This document shows positions 1-12,690 of a DNA stretch of 64,000 nt, one piece after another (the stretch's first letter is position 1; each line of letters opens with the position of its first letter). Where the stretch lies: the NCBI GenBank assembly GCA_032622095.1, contig CP136069.1, forward strand, positions 124,297,950 through 124,361,949, written 5' to 3'. Both the position numbers and the translations under genes were made by a program. The notes under the pieces were generated by a model. It worked only from the letters and a program-made list of their open reading frames with translations, had not been told where the DNA came from and ran no database searches. This stretch comes from Siphonodentalium dalli (Eukaryota; Mollusca; Scaphopoda; Gadilida; Siphonodentaliidae).

Positions 1-351
1 TGCTGCCATATGGAACGCGTGCAGTAGCTGAGGAGTTATTATATGTACAAGAGCGAATGGGGTTATGTGCATTTTACAACTATTAAATTGTTGATGCGTT
101 TTTGATGTTCAAAATCGGGACACAATCCATGCCAATTATACTTGTAAATTTCATTTATAATTATGACTTTTTAACGATTACTGATTTTTGAATTGTGTAT
201 GTTTGCAGCTCATTCAACTAGTGGGGATATACACAGGGTCGGTCGAACAAAATAGTTCCCACCACATGTCCACCCACCCCCACCGTATGTGCATTTTTTT
301 TATTATTCCAGACCAACTGGTTTGGGACCCACCCCCAAATGAGAGAATAAA

Positions 352-753
352 TCAGATTATATTAAAAAATTTATAACAGTCTAGTTCTGTCAACAAATGT
401 CTGTTAGAATATTCCAATATATAAAACAGTGGAATGGTAATGACCTGATCACAAACAAGATAATAAATGGAAAAACAAAACCAATGCCCATTAATTAACA
501 CTGTTAGCCGACAAGCTGCCTCCAGTTGTATTGCTAACACTGAAATGGTCTTGAGTGATTGAACTACATACAATAAAAGTGAAATCATGTCAGAAAAAGG
601 CTCAAGAAACCTCTGTCAAAATCCAATTGACGTTGAGGTATGATATGCTGGTATGATATTGCCTACATTATTCCAAGTTTGCTGGTCAATGAAATCCAGG
701 TGGTATTCAATTTCAATGGACTCTGGGCAGTTCTTTAGTGGTTGCTTTGGCAT
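352..753 (-). pseudogene. Reading frame of 134 codons broken by one TGA
   Basis: Reading the minus strand, an ATG at 753-751 in a strong Kozak context (GCCACCATGCC) opens a 45-codon frame with coding-like composition (starts MPKQPLKNCPESIEIEY). A TGA at 618-616 closes it, and the same frame stays open for a further 87 codons to a stop at 352. The first 90 or so codons look protein-like; the last part is hydrophobic and AT-rich and may be noise or intron. I do not recognise the family. It could be a decayed retrocopy or an exon of an unknown gene; TGA readthrough is possible but unsupported. It lies just downstream of the foldback at 787-942. Confidence 0.3.
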
Positions 754-786
754 GGTGGCCACGCATCCTTATTAAATATAAATAGA

Positions 787-942
787 GAGTAATCAAATGG
801 TTTCGATGATTACGTGAAATAATTCACGAGGGGAGCCGGGACTGGTAAAATCCGAGTGGGCGGAGCGAACGAGGGTGTTATCGATAGGACCGGCTCCCCG
901 AGTGAATTATGTCATGTAATCATTGGATGATTAGGTAAACTT
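787..942. mobile_element. Foldback element, GAGTAATCAA family
   Basis: Left arm GAGTAATCAAATGGTTTCGA, followed by ATTACGTGAAATAATTCACG, matches the reverse complement of the right arm ending near 942. The centre carries GGGGAGCCGG and its complement CCGGCTCCCC. Related ends occur at 22751-22902 and, more weakly, at 53610-53740. No coding capacity. Confidence 0.65.
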
Positions 943-1395
943 GGTGATGCATACACTGCTCTTTATACCCCTAATAGAGGCATAAACATACTATGAAATG
1001 ATGCAGCAGTCAGCACAGTACACGACTAAGTGATATAATTTGAATACATTGATAATTCCTAATTAATCTTTGATAAATAATGTGAATTAGAAAAAAATGC
1101 ATCGCGTGTTTTGTTTTCACTCTCTGTGTCTGGAACATTCTTGCAGACACACCCCCCCCGGCTCACTCATGTACTGGTTTATCCCGTCAGAAGAAAATAA
1201 AACGTTTATAATATGCTTTAAAGAAATTTAAAATCAAAACCGTTTCGGATGAGAGACTTGATTGTTGACGTAGGTGCCTGGTCCTGATCTAAGTGGGAAC
1301 AATACCAATAAACTAACAGCACTGCAAGGAGAGTGGAAGCTCAAATTTAGGCTCAATCAGAGTATACATTGGCCGTAAGCTTTGTCGAAACAGTA
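943..1395. other. No feature seen
   Basis: AT-rich non-coding sequence without convincing reading frames or repeats. Confidence 0.5.
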
Positions 1396-1774
1396 GCGGT
1401 CAGATGCTCGTAGCCCGTTTATATATAACCATGCAGGGTATATGCGAGGAATACACAATGAAAACACACTTCATAGTTTGGATCGATAAGCCTTGCCCTG
1501 TGTATTTTGATGTTGCGTTTTTGACAATCGGTCTTCCGTATCATTTCTACAACACAATTATCGTCTCACTTGCAGCACGACGTTACCGTGTGATCGAGCG
1601 CCACGTCGAATATGATTACCTTTCAATGCAATAACACCCGGCACCATGTTATGGACAACCACAGGCACACACACCATGGATAAATACACGGTCAAAAGCA
1701 CGGCGGTTTTTTGTACGGTTATTTCTGGCATATAGCCATGGTTATATATAAACGGGCTACGAGCATCTGACCGC
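1396..1774. mobile_element. 379-bp element with perfect 38-bp inverted ends
   Basis: Positions 1396-1433 (GCGGTCAGATGCTCGTAGCC...) are an exact reverse complement of 1737-1774. The interior is about 300 bp and unrelated to other repeats here. It contains a 76-codon open frame (1404-1634) that begins inside the left arm and is probably fortuitous. No clear target-site duplication is visible, so the class is unknown. Perfect arms imply a young insertion or recent gene conversion. Confidence 0.75.
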
Positions 1775-1850
1775 AGGTGTGTATTTTGAGGTATATAACT
1801 GAATGGAAGTTATTTGGTACATCAGAGTGTATAAATTTAACAGTTTGGCA

Positions 1851-2131
1851 TTAACTCTTTCATGACGGGAGCTGCGCTGCGCTTGTGCCGCATTATAAAT
1901 CGTGTGCCAGTGCATTATCTTATATATGCGAGTGTCCATAGGGAGCCGCTCATAATAGACACATTTATAAGAGAATGCTCTGGCTGACATGCACGGTCAA
2001 GGTAAATATTGTTAGTCCAATGTATTCTCGTATATATGCGAGGCTCTATATGGAAGACTCGCATATAAAAGAATGCACTGGCACAGTGTTTTCGCAAAAC
2101 TTCAGGAAACTCAAGTCATGTAACGGTATAG
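1851..2131 (-). mobile_element. Double-hairpin TTAA MITE, family A, copy 1
   Basis: Begins TTAACTCTTTCATGACGGGA and ends in a degraded complement (AAGTCATGTAACGG). It contains two palindromic modules related to GCCAATGCATTCTC / GAGAATGCATTGGC separated by a short spacer. It is diverged: the first module has a decayed right arm. No open frame. Confidence 0.75.
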
Positions 2132-2304
2132 GTTGATATTTCTATAAATGGCGAACAACCAAATGTGAAATGCAACATGATCAAGATAATATTTCATTTT
2201 TTCAAATACAGTAATTATATATAGATTGGCGAGTCAAATCAACAAGTATAGGATCCCGCAATGATATTCACCAGCTGAGACTAATTTAACCCACTCTATA
2301 CTAA

Positions 2305-2525
2305 ATGGATTCTCCCATTCAGTTATATAAAAGTATACATTGGAGCGGTCTATTATTCATTTGGAGAGTTGTTCAGATAATAAAATCAGAAAACAAACAG
2401 ATAACAGATAATACAAAAGCAGCATGATTCATATTCATGGGAAATGTTCAAATAATAAGTTCAACAAACGACGTGTGTTGAAATTGTTATCTGAACATTT
2501 CCTGATGGATCAACTCGTCAATCAG
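2305..2525. repeat. Dispersed repeat with small foldback, copy 1
   Basis: Similar over about 220 bp to 57486-57730 (shared CAGTTATA, TATTCATTTGG and GGGAAATGTT blocks). Its end folds back: GGGAAATGTTCAAATAATAA against a TGAACATTTCC arm. The same foldback, without the rest, is at 28230-28305. Probably a non-autonomous DNA element. Confidence 0.55.
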
Positions 2526-3174
2526 TATTTAGTTTAGAAAGGGTTATAAATTATAATCTAGGTGGAATAAACCATGTGGTTATACTACATGAGGCCGAAT
2601 AGCCAAATTATATGCAGTCGTTCACTGGGTCGTTGTCAACTCGACTCGTTGATCGGAAAGATTATCCATTATCCAATAAAAGGGTTTGATGTGTGCCGCT
2701 GTACACGCTGCATGAAGTGAAGACCGAATATATCCTGTGTGTTGAGCCCGTGTGTTGCAACGAAATAACCCACATGATTTATAAAATAAAACATATTCTC
2801 GTGCAAACACACACATAATCGACCTACAATGTGAATTATGTGATTATTTGATTGTGAAATAAGCAGATAATGGACTCATATTCGTTATTCCGCTTTATGG
2901 CGCGGGCCACGGTGAAACACGTGTTAAAGAGCGTTATCATGAAAAATCGTGTCATTGTCCGCACATAATCTGCTTAGAATCGACTCATTATGTCCACAAT
3001 GTTACTAAAACGCTCTCATTTTCAGCACATTATCGACAACATCTCCATGAATGATGGTGATCCACAGTGGTTGCCCACCACCCCTCACCTGTATCGAGTG
3101 TTTTGCTAAGCACACACTATTTACGTACTGTATTATGAAATGCTATGCAAACATGGTTGTCATTTAATCAGCCA
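2526..3174. other. No feature seen
   Basis: Non-coding sequence. A 64-codon minus-strand frame at 2622-2816 has no recognisable content. Confidence 0.5.
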
Positions 3175-3536
3175 TTAACCCTTTCATGACTGGAGTTTCC
3201 TGAAATTTTGGAAAAACCCTGTGCCAATGCATTCTCTTATATATGCGGGTCGCCCATATAGGGCCCCTCACATATATAAGAGAATGCATTGGCCTAACAA
3301 TATTAACATTGACTTTGTAAACCAGTGCTGTTATATATGTGTTATGAGTCGCCCATAGGGTGCATCACATATATAAGAGAATGCATTGGCCTAACAATAT
3401 TTACATTGACTTTGGAAACCAGTGCAATCTGTTATATATGCGAGGCTCCCTCTGGGAGATTCGCTTATATAAGATAATTCTCTGGCACATGGACTTTAAT
3501 GCTGCACCATCGCAGCTCCCGTCATGAAAGGGTTTA
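3175..3536 (+). mobile_element. Family A MITE with three hairpins
   Basis: Starts TTAACCCTTTCATGACTGGA and ends CTCCCGTCATGAAAGGGTTT, so the right TTAA is mutated. It holds three palindromic modules (about 3222-3292, 3333-3393 and 3424-3485) instead of the usual two. The segment CTAACAATATTTACATTGAC is duplicated, which shows that the first module plus spacer was tandemly copied. Confidence 0.85.
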
Positions 3537-4741
3537 GCTTATTTCCTGAGAACCTTATTCGGTGTATGTCACTCTTCCAGAAATCACGGGAGAGAAAATT
3601 GTTTCCAGGCAGCAGCTGCACACGTGTTTGGGCGAGTTGTCATAGTAGTTAATTTCAATAGACCGACCAATGAAAATGATGAAGATGATGTTTCTCTTCT
3701 TGAAAGTGGATGCGTGATTGACCGGTGCTTGTTCCCAAGATATAATTGTTGATCGCAAAGGATTTATCTAATAATATGGATATATACACTGAACAAATAT
3801 CTTATCCAATATGAATAACATATATTATACAAAGCCTTAATTATTCAATATGAATAAAAACGCGGCAATTAGTCAAACTGAACTGAACATTATGGGGAGA
3901 CGCACGTTTTGCATAAATCCAACCAAATATCGCAAGAGATTTTCAACAAAGAATTTCTCTGGATCTATCTGGCGGCAAATCTTGAAATTCACATATCATC
4001 ATCTTCAAATATTATTTTATTTGTACTCCCTTTCGGTGAACTGCTAGGATAATTAATAATGTCACACAATACTCCAATCACCAAATAGCTTGTCTTGGCT
4101 CTATTAGAGGAGGCTTCATTTGTATCATAAGTGTTAAGTTAGATTTAATTTTTTTAAATTGCAATATATGTAGTGTTTACCACTATATATTATATAATGA
4201 AGAATAAAACAGTCACAAATATTGTGGTCCACTCAAGCTGGTGCAACTGGAATTAGGCCACAGTTTTAAGAGGTATGGCTGTCAGCTATAACTTGGTTAT
4301 AAACCCATGACCCAGAACTCATCTCAGCCAAATTTTTCATTGATCAACAGGCATGACATGAAAAATCTCAAATATAAATTTATTTAAGGGTAGTTGCCTT
4401 TCTAAATGAAAATAATCATTAAATTCCACGGATCAAGAATAATTAAGTCTCATCTCGTGATCTTTATAAATCATATCATGGATATATGAACTGCACTTTT
4501 TAAAAAGATATATTTTACAGAAGTTCTTGTTCCCTGAAAACAGTGAAATTTCAGATATAATTTTTGTTCATACCATACTGGTGAAGTAAATGAGGTTATA
4601 ATATCGAATATGTTGATGATTCTTAAATATTATGTCACAATAATTGCTTGTACCAAATTTTACAAAAGAAAATAAATTTTTAAATACCAGAAAATTTTGC
4701 AAAAACGTGAGTCTAACCCTTAGTAAGTCGCCTAAATATAG
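3537..4741. other. No feature seen
   Basis: AT-rich non-coding sequence. A 65-codon plus-strand frame at 3850-4047 has no recognisable domain. Confidence 0.5.
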
Positions 4742-4883
4742 AATATACGCATATTGTTTCTGAATAACACATTTAATTCACGAGTGGGATTGGCGATTTA
4801 CACCACGAGCTTCAGCGAGTGGTGTAAATCGCCAATCCCACGAGTGGATTAAATTTGTTATTCAGAAACACTATGCGTATATT
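4742..4883. mobile_element. 142-bp near-perfect hairpin element
   Basis: Two arms of about 70 bp (outer AATATACGCATATTGTTTCT, inner GGGATTGGCGATTTACACCA) pair almost completely around a loop of a few bases near 4812. Typical of a foldback MITE. Just downstream a further TTTACACCACGA motif repeats the inner arm. Confidence 0.75.
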
Positions 4884-5508
4884 TTGTTTACACCACGATC
4901 TTTACAATGCGATGGATAAACACTTTTCCGTTCAAATAGTATGGAGAAAGTTTAATCCACTCTGCGAAGTTTAATCAACAGTAGGCACGTTTTAATCAAC
5001 AGTTGTTGATTAAATGTAAAATTTAAACAGAGCGCTTTATTTATATAGTAAGATAGGCGATCGTGGTATAAAATTGTATAATATCCCTGTTGTCAGAAAT
5101 GCCAGTAATGCCCAAAGCATAGCACATTTCTCCGAAAGTATACACTGTTATTCATGGTATATTGCTTCTTCGGAGATAATACACCATTCAGGCGCCTATT
5201 TGCGCACGTGGATCCTACTTTCATCAGTAGTCAGTACTTTACCAAACTAAATGTATAAATGAAAGACTGCATAATGAACGGCATGCAAAACATGATTGTC
5301 GTAACATGGAACAAACATATGAAGGCGAATATAATGGGATGATGATTGTTAAACAAAGCACTAAGGTTCGAAATTTGAGCAGTCTCAGTGCCAAAGATGT
5401 TGGTATCACATTCCACGTGCGATACTGAATAGATCTACCAGGTCAGGCATATCCCGAAATCAACTATTATAGTTCTATTTAACATTTAACTATACTAGTT
5501 GAATTTGG
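4884..5508. other. No feature seen
   Basis: Non-coding, apart from short repeats of GTTTAATCAACAG near 4970-5010. Confidence 0.45.
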
Positions 5509-5977
5509 ATATGTGACCCGCCATAGCAAATCCAGTCGTAAGTCGCGATTTTTTTTTACCCTGTGCCAATGCATTCTCTTATATATGCGAGTCGACCATA
5601 TAGGTCGCCTCGCATATATAAGAGAATGCATTGGCCTAACAATTTTTTACAATTTTAATAATTTTGTCTTGTATTCTTTAACAATTTTATAATTTCACCC
5701 ATACAGAGCCCCAGACAAACATGAACAGACGACACTCTTCTATATGCTACTATATATGTGTGGGGCTCCCTGCATGGTAATGGATGTTTTTTTTATTTTA
5801 TGTCCTAAAAATGTTAAGAAACATTTATTTAAAAAAAATTATAAAAATTGTTAGGCCAATGCATTGTCTTATATATGCGAGGCGACCTATGGTCGACTCG
5901 CATATATAAGAGAATGCATTGGCACATGGTTAAAAAATCCCGACTTACGACTGGATTTGATATAGCGGGTCACATAT
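5509..5977. mobile_element. Element with GTGACCCGC ends enclosing a double-hairpin core
   Basis: The outer inverted repeats (TATGTGACCCGCCATAGCAA at left, complement at right, extending about 45 bp) differ from the TTAA families. Inside, from CCCTGTGCC at about 5559 to the complement near 5932, is the full double-hairpin core, almost identical to 22971-23336 but in the opposite orientation. This looks either like a nested insertion or like a separate family that has captured the core. A TA or ATAT duplication is possible at the ends. Confidence 0.75.
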
Positions 5978-6304
5978 GGTCGTTTTGTGAATTCGATAAC
6001 AGAGGGATTATCCTAAGTATTATTTCTAAAACAAAAAAGATTAAAAATCAGTGTCGCAACAATTCGGAAACATGTTTGTAGTGTTGACGTATTAACATGC
6101 AAATAATTAGTCATGATGGCGCAGAATAAGGACATCAGGTAACATTCAATTGGCCCAAATACTGCTATGAAGGAACGATTGTGCCGGCAATGTTAATGAC
6201 ATTTAGAAAGCCATCATTATAACATTATTAAATAAAATAAGCTGGCGCAAAATATTCCAAAAAGAATTTTATCTGGAGACTGTTCATAAGCTGCAATACC
6301 GTTG

Positions 6305-6500
6305 ACCGTTCCATGGCTGGAGCTTTCTGAAATTTTTGTCTAAAACCCTGTGCCATTGCATTCTCTTGTATATGCGAGTCTCACATAATGAGCCTCGCAT
6401 ATATAAGGTAATACGTTGCCCATAAGGAGCCTCGAATATATAAGAGAATGCATTGCATGGCCTAACAGTATTTACCCTAAAATTTTAAGCCAGTGAATTC
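6305..6500 (+). mobile_element. Truncated family A MITE
   Basis: The left end (CCATGGCTGGAGCTTTCTGA) and the first hairpin are recognisable. The hairpin is rearranged, with an extra partial arm, and the element breaks off in the spacer (GTATTTACCCTAAAATTTTA). No right end found. Confidence 0.65.
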
Positions 6501-7948
6501 ATTGTACACTTATTTCATTGAATATGACAGATCAGTTAGTACCCAAACACTATCCACATTAGAATTGTGTTCATTATACCAATATATAGTGAAATCACTG
6601 CGAGTCTGCGACAGATAGTCGTACATATATAGTATTCACAAATGGCATTTTTCGATTATCGGTAATCGATATGTCACGGTAAATAGTTATAAACGCATTT
6701 ACAATAATCATTGCGGTAACACTATCTTATAAACCAGGTAGTTTTTACCGACCTGGCAATACTGGGTGAGGCTTAATAGTCATGGTATATGCGTTCGTCG
6801 ATCTAATAGAGGTCGCCGCGGAGATGAAGTGATGATGCGCACATAAGACTCGATCAAGAGGTTTTGGCAATGTGTGACGCTGTAAACGCAATAGCAAAGG
6901 TCGGAGAAACCCAGCCTGTTGAGCCGCTGCTGAATCTGAACCTGGCTATCAGCTGCTCGAAGACTTGACGCTAACACTTGGCATCAGACCATGCAAGTGT
7001 AATTCACACTTCTCAAATGATTTGTGACCTCTCGACCAGTGCAAATTGAGGCCTCTCAATGTTCTAGAAAAGCCGTTCAGTGACATTGTTGTACTAAAGG
7101 GTGACTTTGTACACTAAATTCGGCCATTTATGGGACCATCTCATTTTATACTCAACATAATATATGCAACAAATGAATGAATTCGAGAGTATGTCGGTCG
7201 GCATTCGTCGAATATTTGCCAAGCCGCCAAATATTCCAGGCGGTGAAAAATAACAGATCAATTATCACTTTTACCCTCTGGGAGTGAATTATTTCCCTTT
7301 AATATGGCTCGGGTATAGGCGTATAGCTTATTTCAGCAATGTTAGTCATAGCAATTTGATTTCAAAACATAAATCTTCCATCAACAAAGATAACAAAGAC
7401 TCTGTTCTAATTGTATTATTGACAACTCTTCAACGACGAGACATCCAGTGTTAAACCCTCTGTTAAAGTACAACAAGCAGTTGAAAAAAAATCTGATCAA
7501 ACTAAGAAGGTGCATGCGTATACATTACAGAGGTCAGAGCAATGAAATATATTCCCGAAAACAGAGATTTTCCAATTAAAACAATTCATTTACTACTACA
7601 TTTGGCGATGTTTGTTGATAAAATGACGTTCACTGTAACAGTAATGGGTACATAACAATGGGTTCAACTTTCAATATGCGAAACCTCATCACTGGAGAGT
7701 TGTCAATAACATAAATGAGAGTTTATCTATTTTTCCATGTTCTTCTTGGTGCTGATGGTCTTTTTGATTTCTCACATTTACCTTCTACATGCTAGCACAT
7801 TATGTCCATTTAATTGTGGTCACTGTAACAAGCCTTGGCAATAGGCAAAGCTCAATTGCTCTGGTTGATATCCTGTGGTGTTTACTGCTGATTTGGCTGT
7901 AATGTTCGTGGAACAAAGTGATGATGTTGAGAATAACACTGTCAATTA
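6501..7948. other. Non-coding; one MITE-arm fragment
   Basis: Around 7098-7185 the sequence (ACACTAAATTCGGCCATTTA...) matches one arm of the hairpin element at 37979-38330, here without its partner arm. Otherwise I see no gene or repeat. Confidence 0.5.
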
Positions 7949-8198
7949 TTAACCCTTTTATGACGGGTGCAGCACTAAAGACCCTGTGCCATGCATTCTC
8001 GTATATATGCCAGTCCCCCGTATGGAGCTTCGCATATATAAGTGAATGTACTGGCTTACTAGTTAAAGGTAAATATTGCTAGGCCAATGCATTCTTTTAT
8101 ACATGCATGCGATGAGTCGGGAGAGTCACAAATATAAGAGATGCATTGGCACAGAGTTTTCGCTAAATTTCATGAAGCTCAAGTCATGGAAAGGTTAA
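7949..8198 (+). mobile_element. Family A MITE, TTAA-bounded
   Basis: Bounded by TTAA on both sides, with ends TTAACCCTTTTATGACGGG and a degraded complement AAGTCATGGAAAGGTTAA. Contains two hairpin modules with decayed second arms. Confidence 0.75.
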
Positions 8199-8441
8199 AT
8201 TATCTTTACACTGTCGTTGGCTAATAAGAACATCTCTATGATAGTCCATTATATGCATGTACCAATAAATATTTAAACTACGTTAATGGTATTTGAATTC
8301 ATAAAATAATGTCGAACATACATATCACATTATGTAAATTAGAATGTACGTGGACGTGTATATGTAAGTATATTTGTTGGAAGTCAGTGCATGTGATGTG
8401 ATGGCATATTTCCGCCCATTACATTCAGTGAATGTGTGCAA

Positions 8442-8719
8442 TTAACCCTCCCATGACTGGAGATTCCTGATATTTTCCGAAAACCCTGAGCTAATGCATT
8501 ATTTTATATATGCGAGTCTGCCATATATAGGGAGCATCGCATACGTGTATATAAGAGAATACATTGGCCTAACAATATTTACATGTAACTTGACCTTGTA
8601 AGCCAGAACATTCTCTTATATATGCGAGGCTTCCTATGGGAGAATCGCATATATAAAATAATGCACTGGAACGCGATATGTAATGCTGCACCAGCGCAGC
8701 TTCCGTCATGAAAGGGTAA
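8442..8719 (+). mobile_element. Family A MITE
   Basis: Starts TTAACCCTCCCATGACTGGA and ends CTTCCGTCATGAAAGGGTAA. Contains two hairpin modules and the characteristic inner tail GCTGCACCAGCGCAGC. Confidence 0.85.
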
Positions 8720-9249
8720 ACATTGGAGGGAGGAACAACGGTAACGATAGTTGACTGGCCTCGAAGTTTACGTCACTCTCCATTAACAGGCATGACAAGT
8801 TCCATTTATAATTGAAATAGCTATATAGTTATGGCTGTTCCAAAATAGCACTGCCATTTTACATTAAAATTGGATGTTGGTATTGCTGTGAATTGGTGTA
8901 ACTAAATGTGACAGGTTTTTGAAAACTCAATTAAACAACACACTTCAATGAATATTTACGATGCACAGGCTTACGCTATTTTCAGGGAAACTAGACGATA
9001 ACAGCAGACATATACTTATAAATCTGTTGTGTATATTATATCGTACTTTAATGCATCCACGCGCGGTTAAATTTGTTTATATTCATGCATTAGTCAGACA
9101 AAAATTACAATTTAAAAAATCTTTATTTCATTAGAAGCGAAAACATCAAACATTTACTAAAGCACAATAGTCACATCCAGCTATTGTACCAAATTAATTT
9201 TGTGTTATTGTGTTATTTGACGAAATCCATTTATTTGGAATAATAATAT

Positions 9250-9510
9250 TTAACCATTTCATGACTGAAGCTTCTTGAAATTTTGCGAAAACCCTGTGCC
9301 AATGCATTTTCTTATATATGCGAGTCGCCCATAGGGCGCCTTGCATATATAAGTGCATTGGCCTGACAATGTTTACCGTGGTTTTGTAAGCCAGCGCATT
9401 CTCTTATATATATGCGAGGCTTCTTATGTGAGACTCGCATATATAAGAGAATACACTGGCTCATGGTATTTAATGCTGCACCAGCGCAGCTCCCACAATG
9501 AAAGGGTTAA
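9250..9510 (+). mobile_element. Family A MITE, complete with TTAA duplications
   Basis: One of the best preserved copies: TTAA at both ends, left end TTAACCATTTCATGACTGAA, right end CCACAATGAAAGGGTTAA. It has two hairpins and the TGCTGCACCAGCGCAGC subterminal palindrome. No coding content. Confidence 0.88.
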
Positions 9511-10517
9511 CTATATAACAACTAAATGAAGGTATTATAGTTATAACTGGTATTCTTCAGACCTGCATGATAAACATAAATTCGTCGGGACATAACCCTT
9601 CGCAAGAGAGGCGGAATAACTCTACTTATCCAAAACCAAAGTGTTGACTTGACTGTATTGTTATTGAATAGATTGGCGTAATTGTAATATAAAATAATGT
9701 TTGATAAATAGCCAGGTTTAACCACATCTACATGTAACTCGTAACGAGTGATACCATTGCCAACGAAAGTCACGACTCACATTACTCACATGACCATTCC
9801 GCCTACACGTACAAAGTCAAACCGTTTCGAAGTGTTCGTATCCAATGTGTAGCATACATGACTTATAGCATGGGGGAATAATGCCACCTTCTAATAACCG
9901 AATGAGCCAGCAAATATATTCGGGCAGTACGACAATTGGGTCTGAATGAGAAGCTGGGGCTTATTTTGATTAAAACCTGTTAAACGTATCGGTGATCGCG
10001 TCTTGTCTTCGTCACTTAAAACCAAGCTCGACCTCGGATTGGGCACTTTATACTATATGCTTTAAACCACAAGTTGACATTCGTAATCTGGAATGATCAT
10101 GCACATGCAACGAACTTCAATTGATGCACAACGAACTCCCACGGGGACCTCTATTCGAGAAATAGTTCGCTTCTAGCACCCGCCCACAATAACAAACATC
10201 TGAACATCTCCACGTAAAACAATTCCTTGTCAGAAAAGGCAGCTTGTTAATGTGCATACCAGTTGCATCAATCATTCAAACATAACGTTTCATCATAATA
10301 GAGTTACTGTTTTCTTCTGTGCAGAACCATATTACTTTGTTAATTCGCAAATCCAAACTATCCTAAAATGTACTCGTGTCCAACATACAGATAATTGCGT
10401 CGATGGTATATATTACGCATATATTTACAGCGAAAATAAATATTGTATTATATGTTTTCATATGTCTTCGTTTAGTTTCGAAAAATGCTGTACTGCGCAG
10501 CTGTATATGCCTATACA
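9511..10517. other. No feature seen
   Basis: Two open frames, 9522-9773 (minus) and 10252-10539 (plus), lack any recognisable domain and have AT-rich random-looking composition. Confidence 0.5.
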
Positions 10518-11036
10518 CACTGTAAATAACCCGCCGTAATTTTTACGGTAGAGTACCGGCAGCTCAGTGGCCAGTTAGTCTACCGTATAATTGACAGTAT
10601 ACCGTATATTCTACTACCGTATACTTATACAATAATACCGTCAAATATACAGTACACCGTATATTCCACTACCGTATAATTATACAATTATACCTTCAAA
10701 TATACATTACACCGTATCTTCCACTAATGACTAAAATTTTAAAAATATCATAGAAGCTACCATGATTTAGATCAAAGAGAAATAAATTATTCAATACCAA
10801 ACCTTGACAAACACACTAAGAACAGCCTAATAACTGTTTTTTCCCAACGATTGACTAACACACGACTTCACAATCCGAGAAAATGGTGTCGGCGATCAGA
10901 CGACGCAAGAAAACCCTTCCCAAAATACATTGCGCGCACGCGCCATTAACAGTATTACCGTAAATATAGATATGACCGTACATACCGTTAAATTAACGGT
11001 ATTCTACCGTTGAAAATACGGCTATTTAATAGAGTG
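10518..11036. mobile_element. TACGGTA-rich non-autonomous DNA transposon
   Basis: Left end CACTGTAAATAACCCGCCGT pairs with the complement of the right end CGGCTATTTAATAGAGTG. The interior is full of ACCGTA / TACGGT blocks. CACTG-type ends recall CACTA or Chapaev-like superfamilies, but no target duplication is clear, so the class is tentative. Confidence 0.55.
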
Positions 11037-12419
11037 CAATTGTTATCACGATATAGTCCACGCGCAACACCCACTCACACGATTCGTGTTAATGGGCGTG
11101 GTTTTGTTCTCAGTCGATGATGTTTTATACATAAAACTTTCTTATATATCTCATTTATCGAGATTTATCAGAATAGTTCATCGTTGTATATTTGTGCTTT
11201 AAGTCAGTTAATGGACTCACGACTTGACGTTCGGAAACTATATATGGTATCACACTTTGGGCTCGACCATCTAGTTTTCGAATGTCCAATAGCTCTTCCA
11301 TTAACCCTGGCCGACTATCTATTGTCATACACATTGGGTCAATTTATATAGACGTGTATAGGGCGCGGTAAAATCACATGACAAGTGCATCTCCATGGCA
11401 ATAACATAGTAACACACGTTACACATACATGTGGCTAAACTTGGCTATTAACAGTATGCCCTCCGACAGCACAATGTAATTAATTACAGATACACTGTCC
11501 AAGTTGATACCATAACATTGGCATGTTTCCATACCCTATAATTAGATCGTTCCAGTGAGCCCATCTTGATTGTCAAATAAATACCGCAATTGCACATGTG
11601 ACCATACGATTACTGATTTCCAATAATCGTCTCCGATAAAGTGTATCCATGCTTTATTTTCCAAAATGCAGTAGATCATAAACATCATTTTCAATTACGA
11701 TCATATGTAATCGTATTCAACGTAAAACTGGTTGATGTTTCTGATTATATTCTCAATGCCTGTGACAAACAGATGATGGTGATAGCAATTTGTTTTTTTC
11801 CCGGTAAGCTTCCTATTACCTCAGGAAACTTTGACTAATTCGGTGTCACATGGGACCGTTAATCTTTAACTAATTAACATAAGTAAATATCATTCTGTAT
11901 TTCTCAATATGAGAATAAAGCATCAATCAATCAGAGATTAACATAGCTATATAGCAATCAACTCAGTTATTTCGATTAATCAGCTTGCCAAATTAACTTG
12001 GTCAACTAAGTTGATTGATCTCCGTAGGATACGTTCATACACTCGCAAATTTGCCAGGCATTCTTTTGCAGACATTTCTACGGAGGATATACACATTGTA
12101 TTGAGCTGTCCATTCAGGATAGACAATAGATCACACCGACATCGTCAAAATCTCGGCTGTGACTTAAAAGAGACTTACAAAATGTAATGACTTCCTTGTT
12201 AGTATGTTATCAAAATACTTATGAAGTAAATATTTGTCTTTACAAGTACATGTTTAAGGCACAAACAGTTAGATTAGATGAGGAGTGTGGGGTGTCAAGG
12301 ATCAAATCGGCAGACTCATGTGTAAAGCAGGAGATTAAACGGGTCTGTCGGCATGCTAAACTGAATGCAAAAACGCATACGCAATGTATATGTTGAACAT
12401 CTAACTACGAGGAGTAAAC
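11037..12419. other. Non-coding; possible LINE tail near 11.9 kb
   Basis: At about 11880-11935 the sequence ends AATAAAGCATCAATCAATCA, resembling the 3' tail of a LINE. Open frames at 11641-11838 and 12187-12396 are unrecognised. Confidence 0.35.
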
Positions 12420-12690
12420 ACTATGTAGTTCCACTAGTAGCGATGATATCGAGATTTGCCTGTAAATAGCCTATAATTATATTATCGCAGGAATCAATCA
12501 TACAGGTATTTTAAAGCAATGTGTTAGATGCACCGTTACATGTGTGACGACCGAAATTTTACTTCTCACGTCGTCAGCTTTGGTAAATATGCATGCTGCC
12601 GTTTATATTCTGGCACCATAGATGCTGCTATATGAGATAATGCCTGCAACAAAGGCCGTGCAAACTTGCCAGTGTATGAACGTACATTTA
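12420..12690 (+). repeat. Dispersed repeat shared with 31537-31800
   Basis: Shared blocks in the same order: GTAGTTCCA, GAATCAATCATACA, GCACCGTTACA, TTCTGGCAC, AATGCCTGCAA, AACTTGCCAG and GTATGAAC. About 270 bp, diverged, same orientation. No coding signature. Confidence 0.6.
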
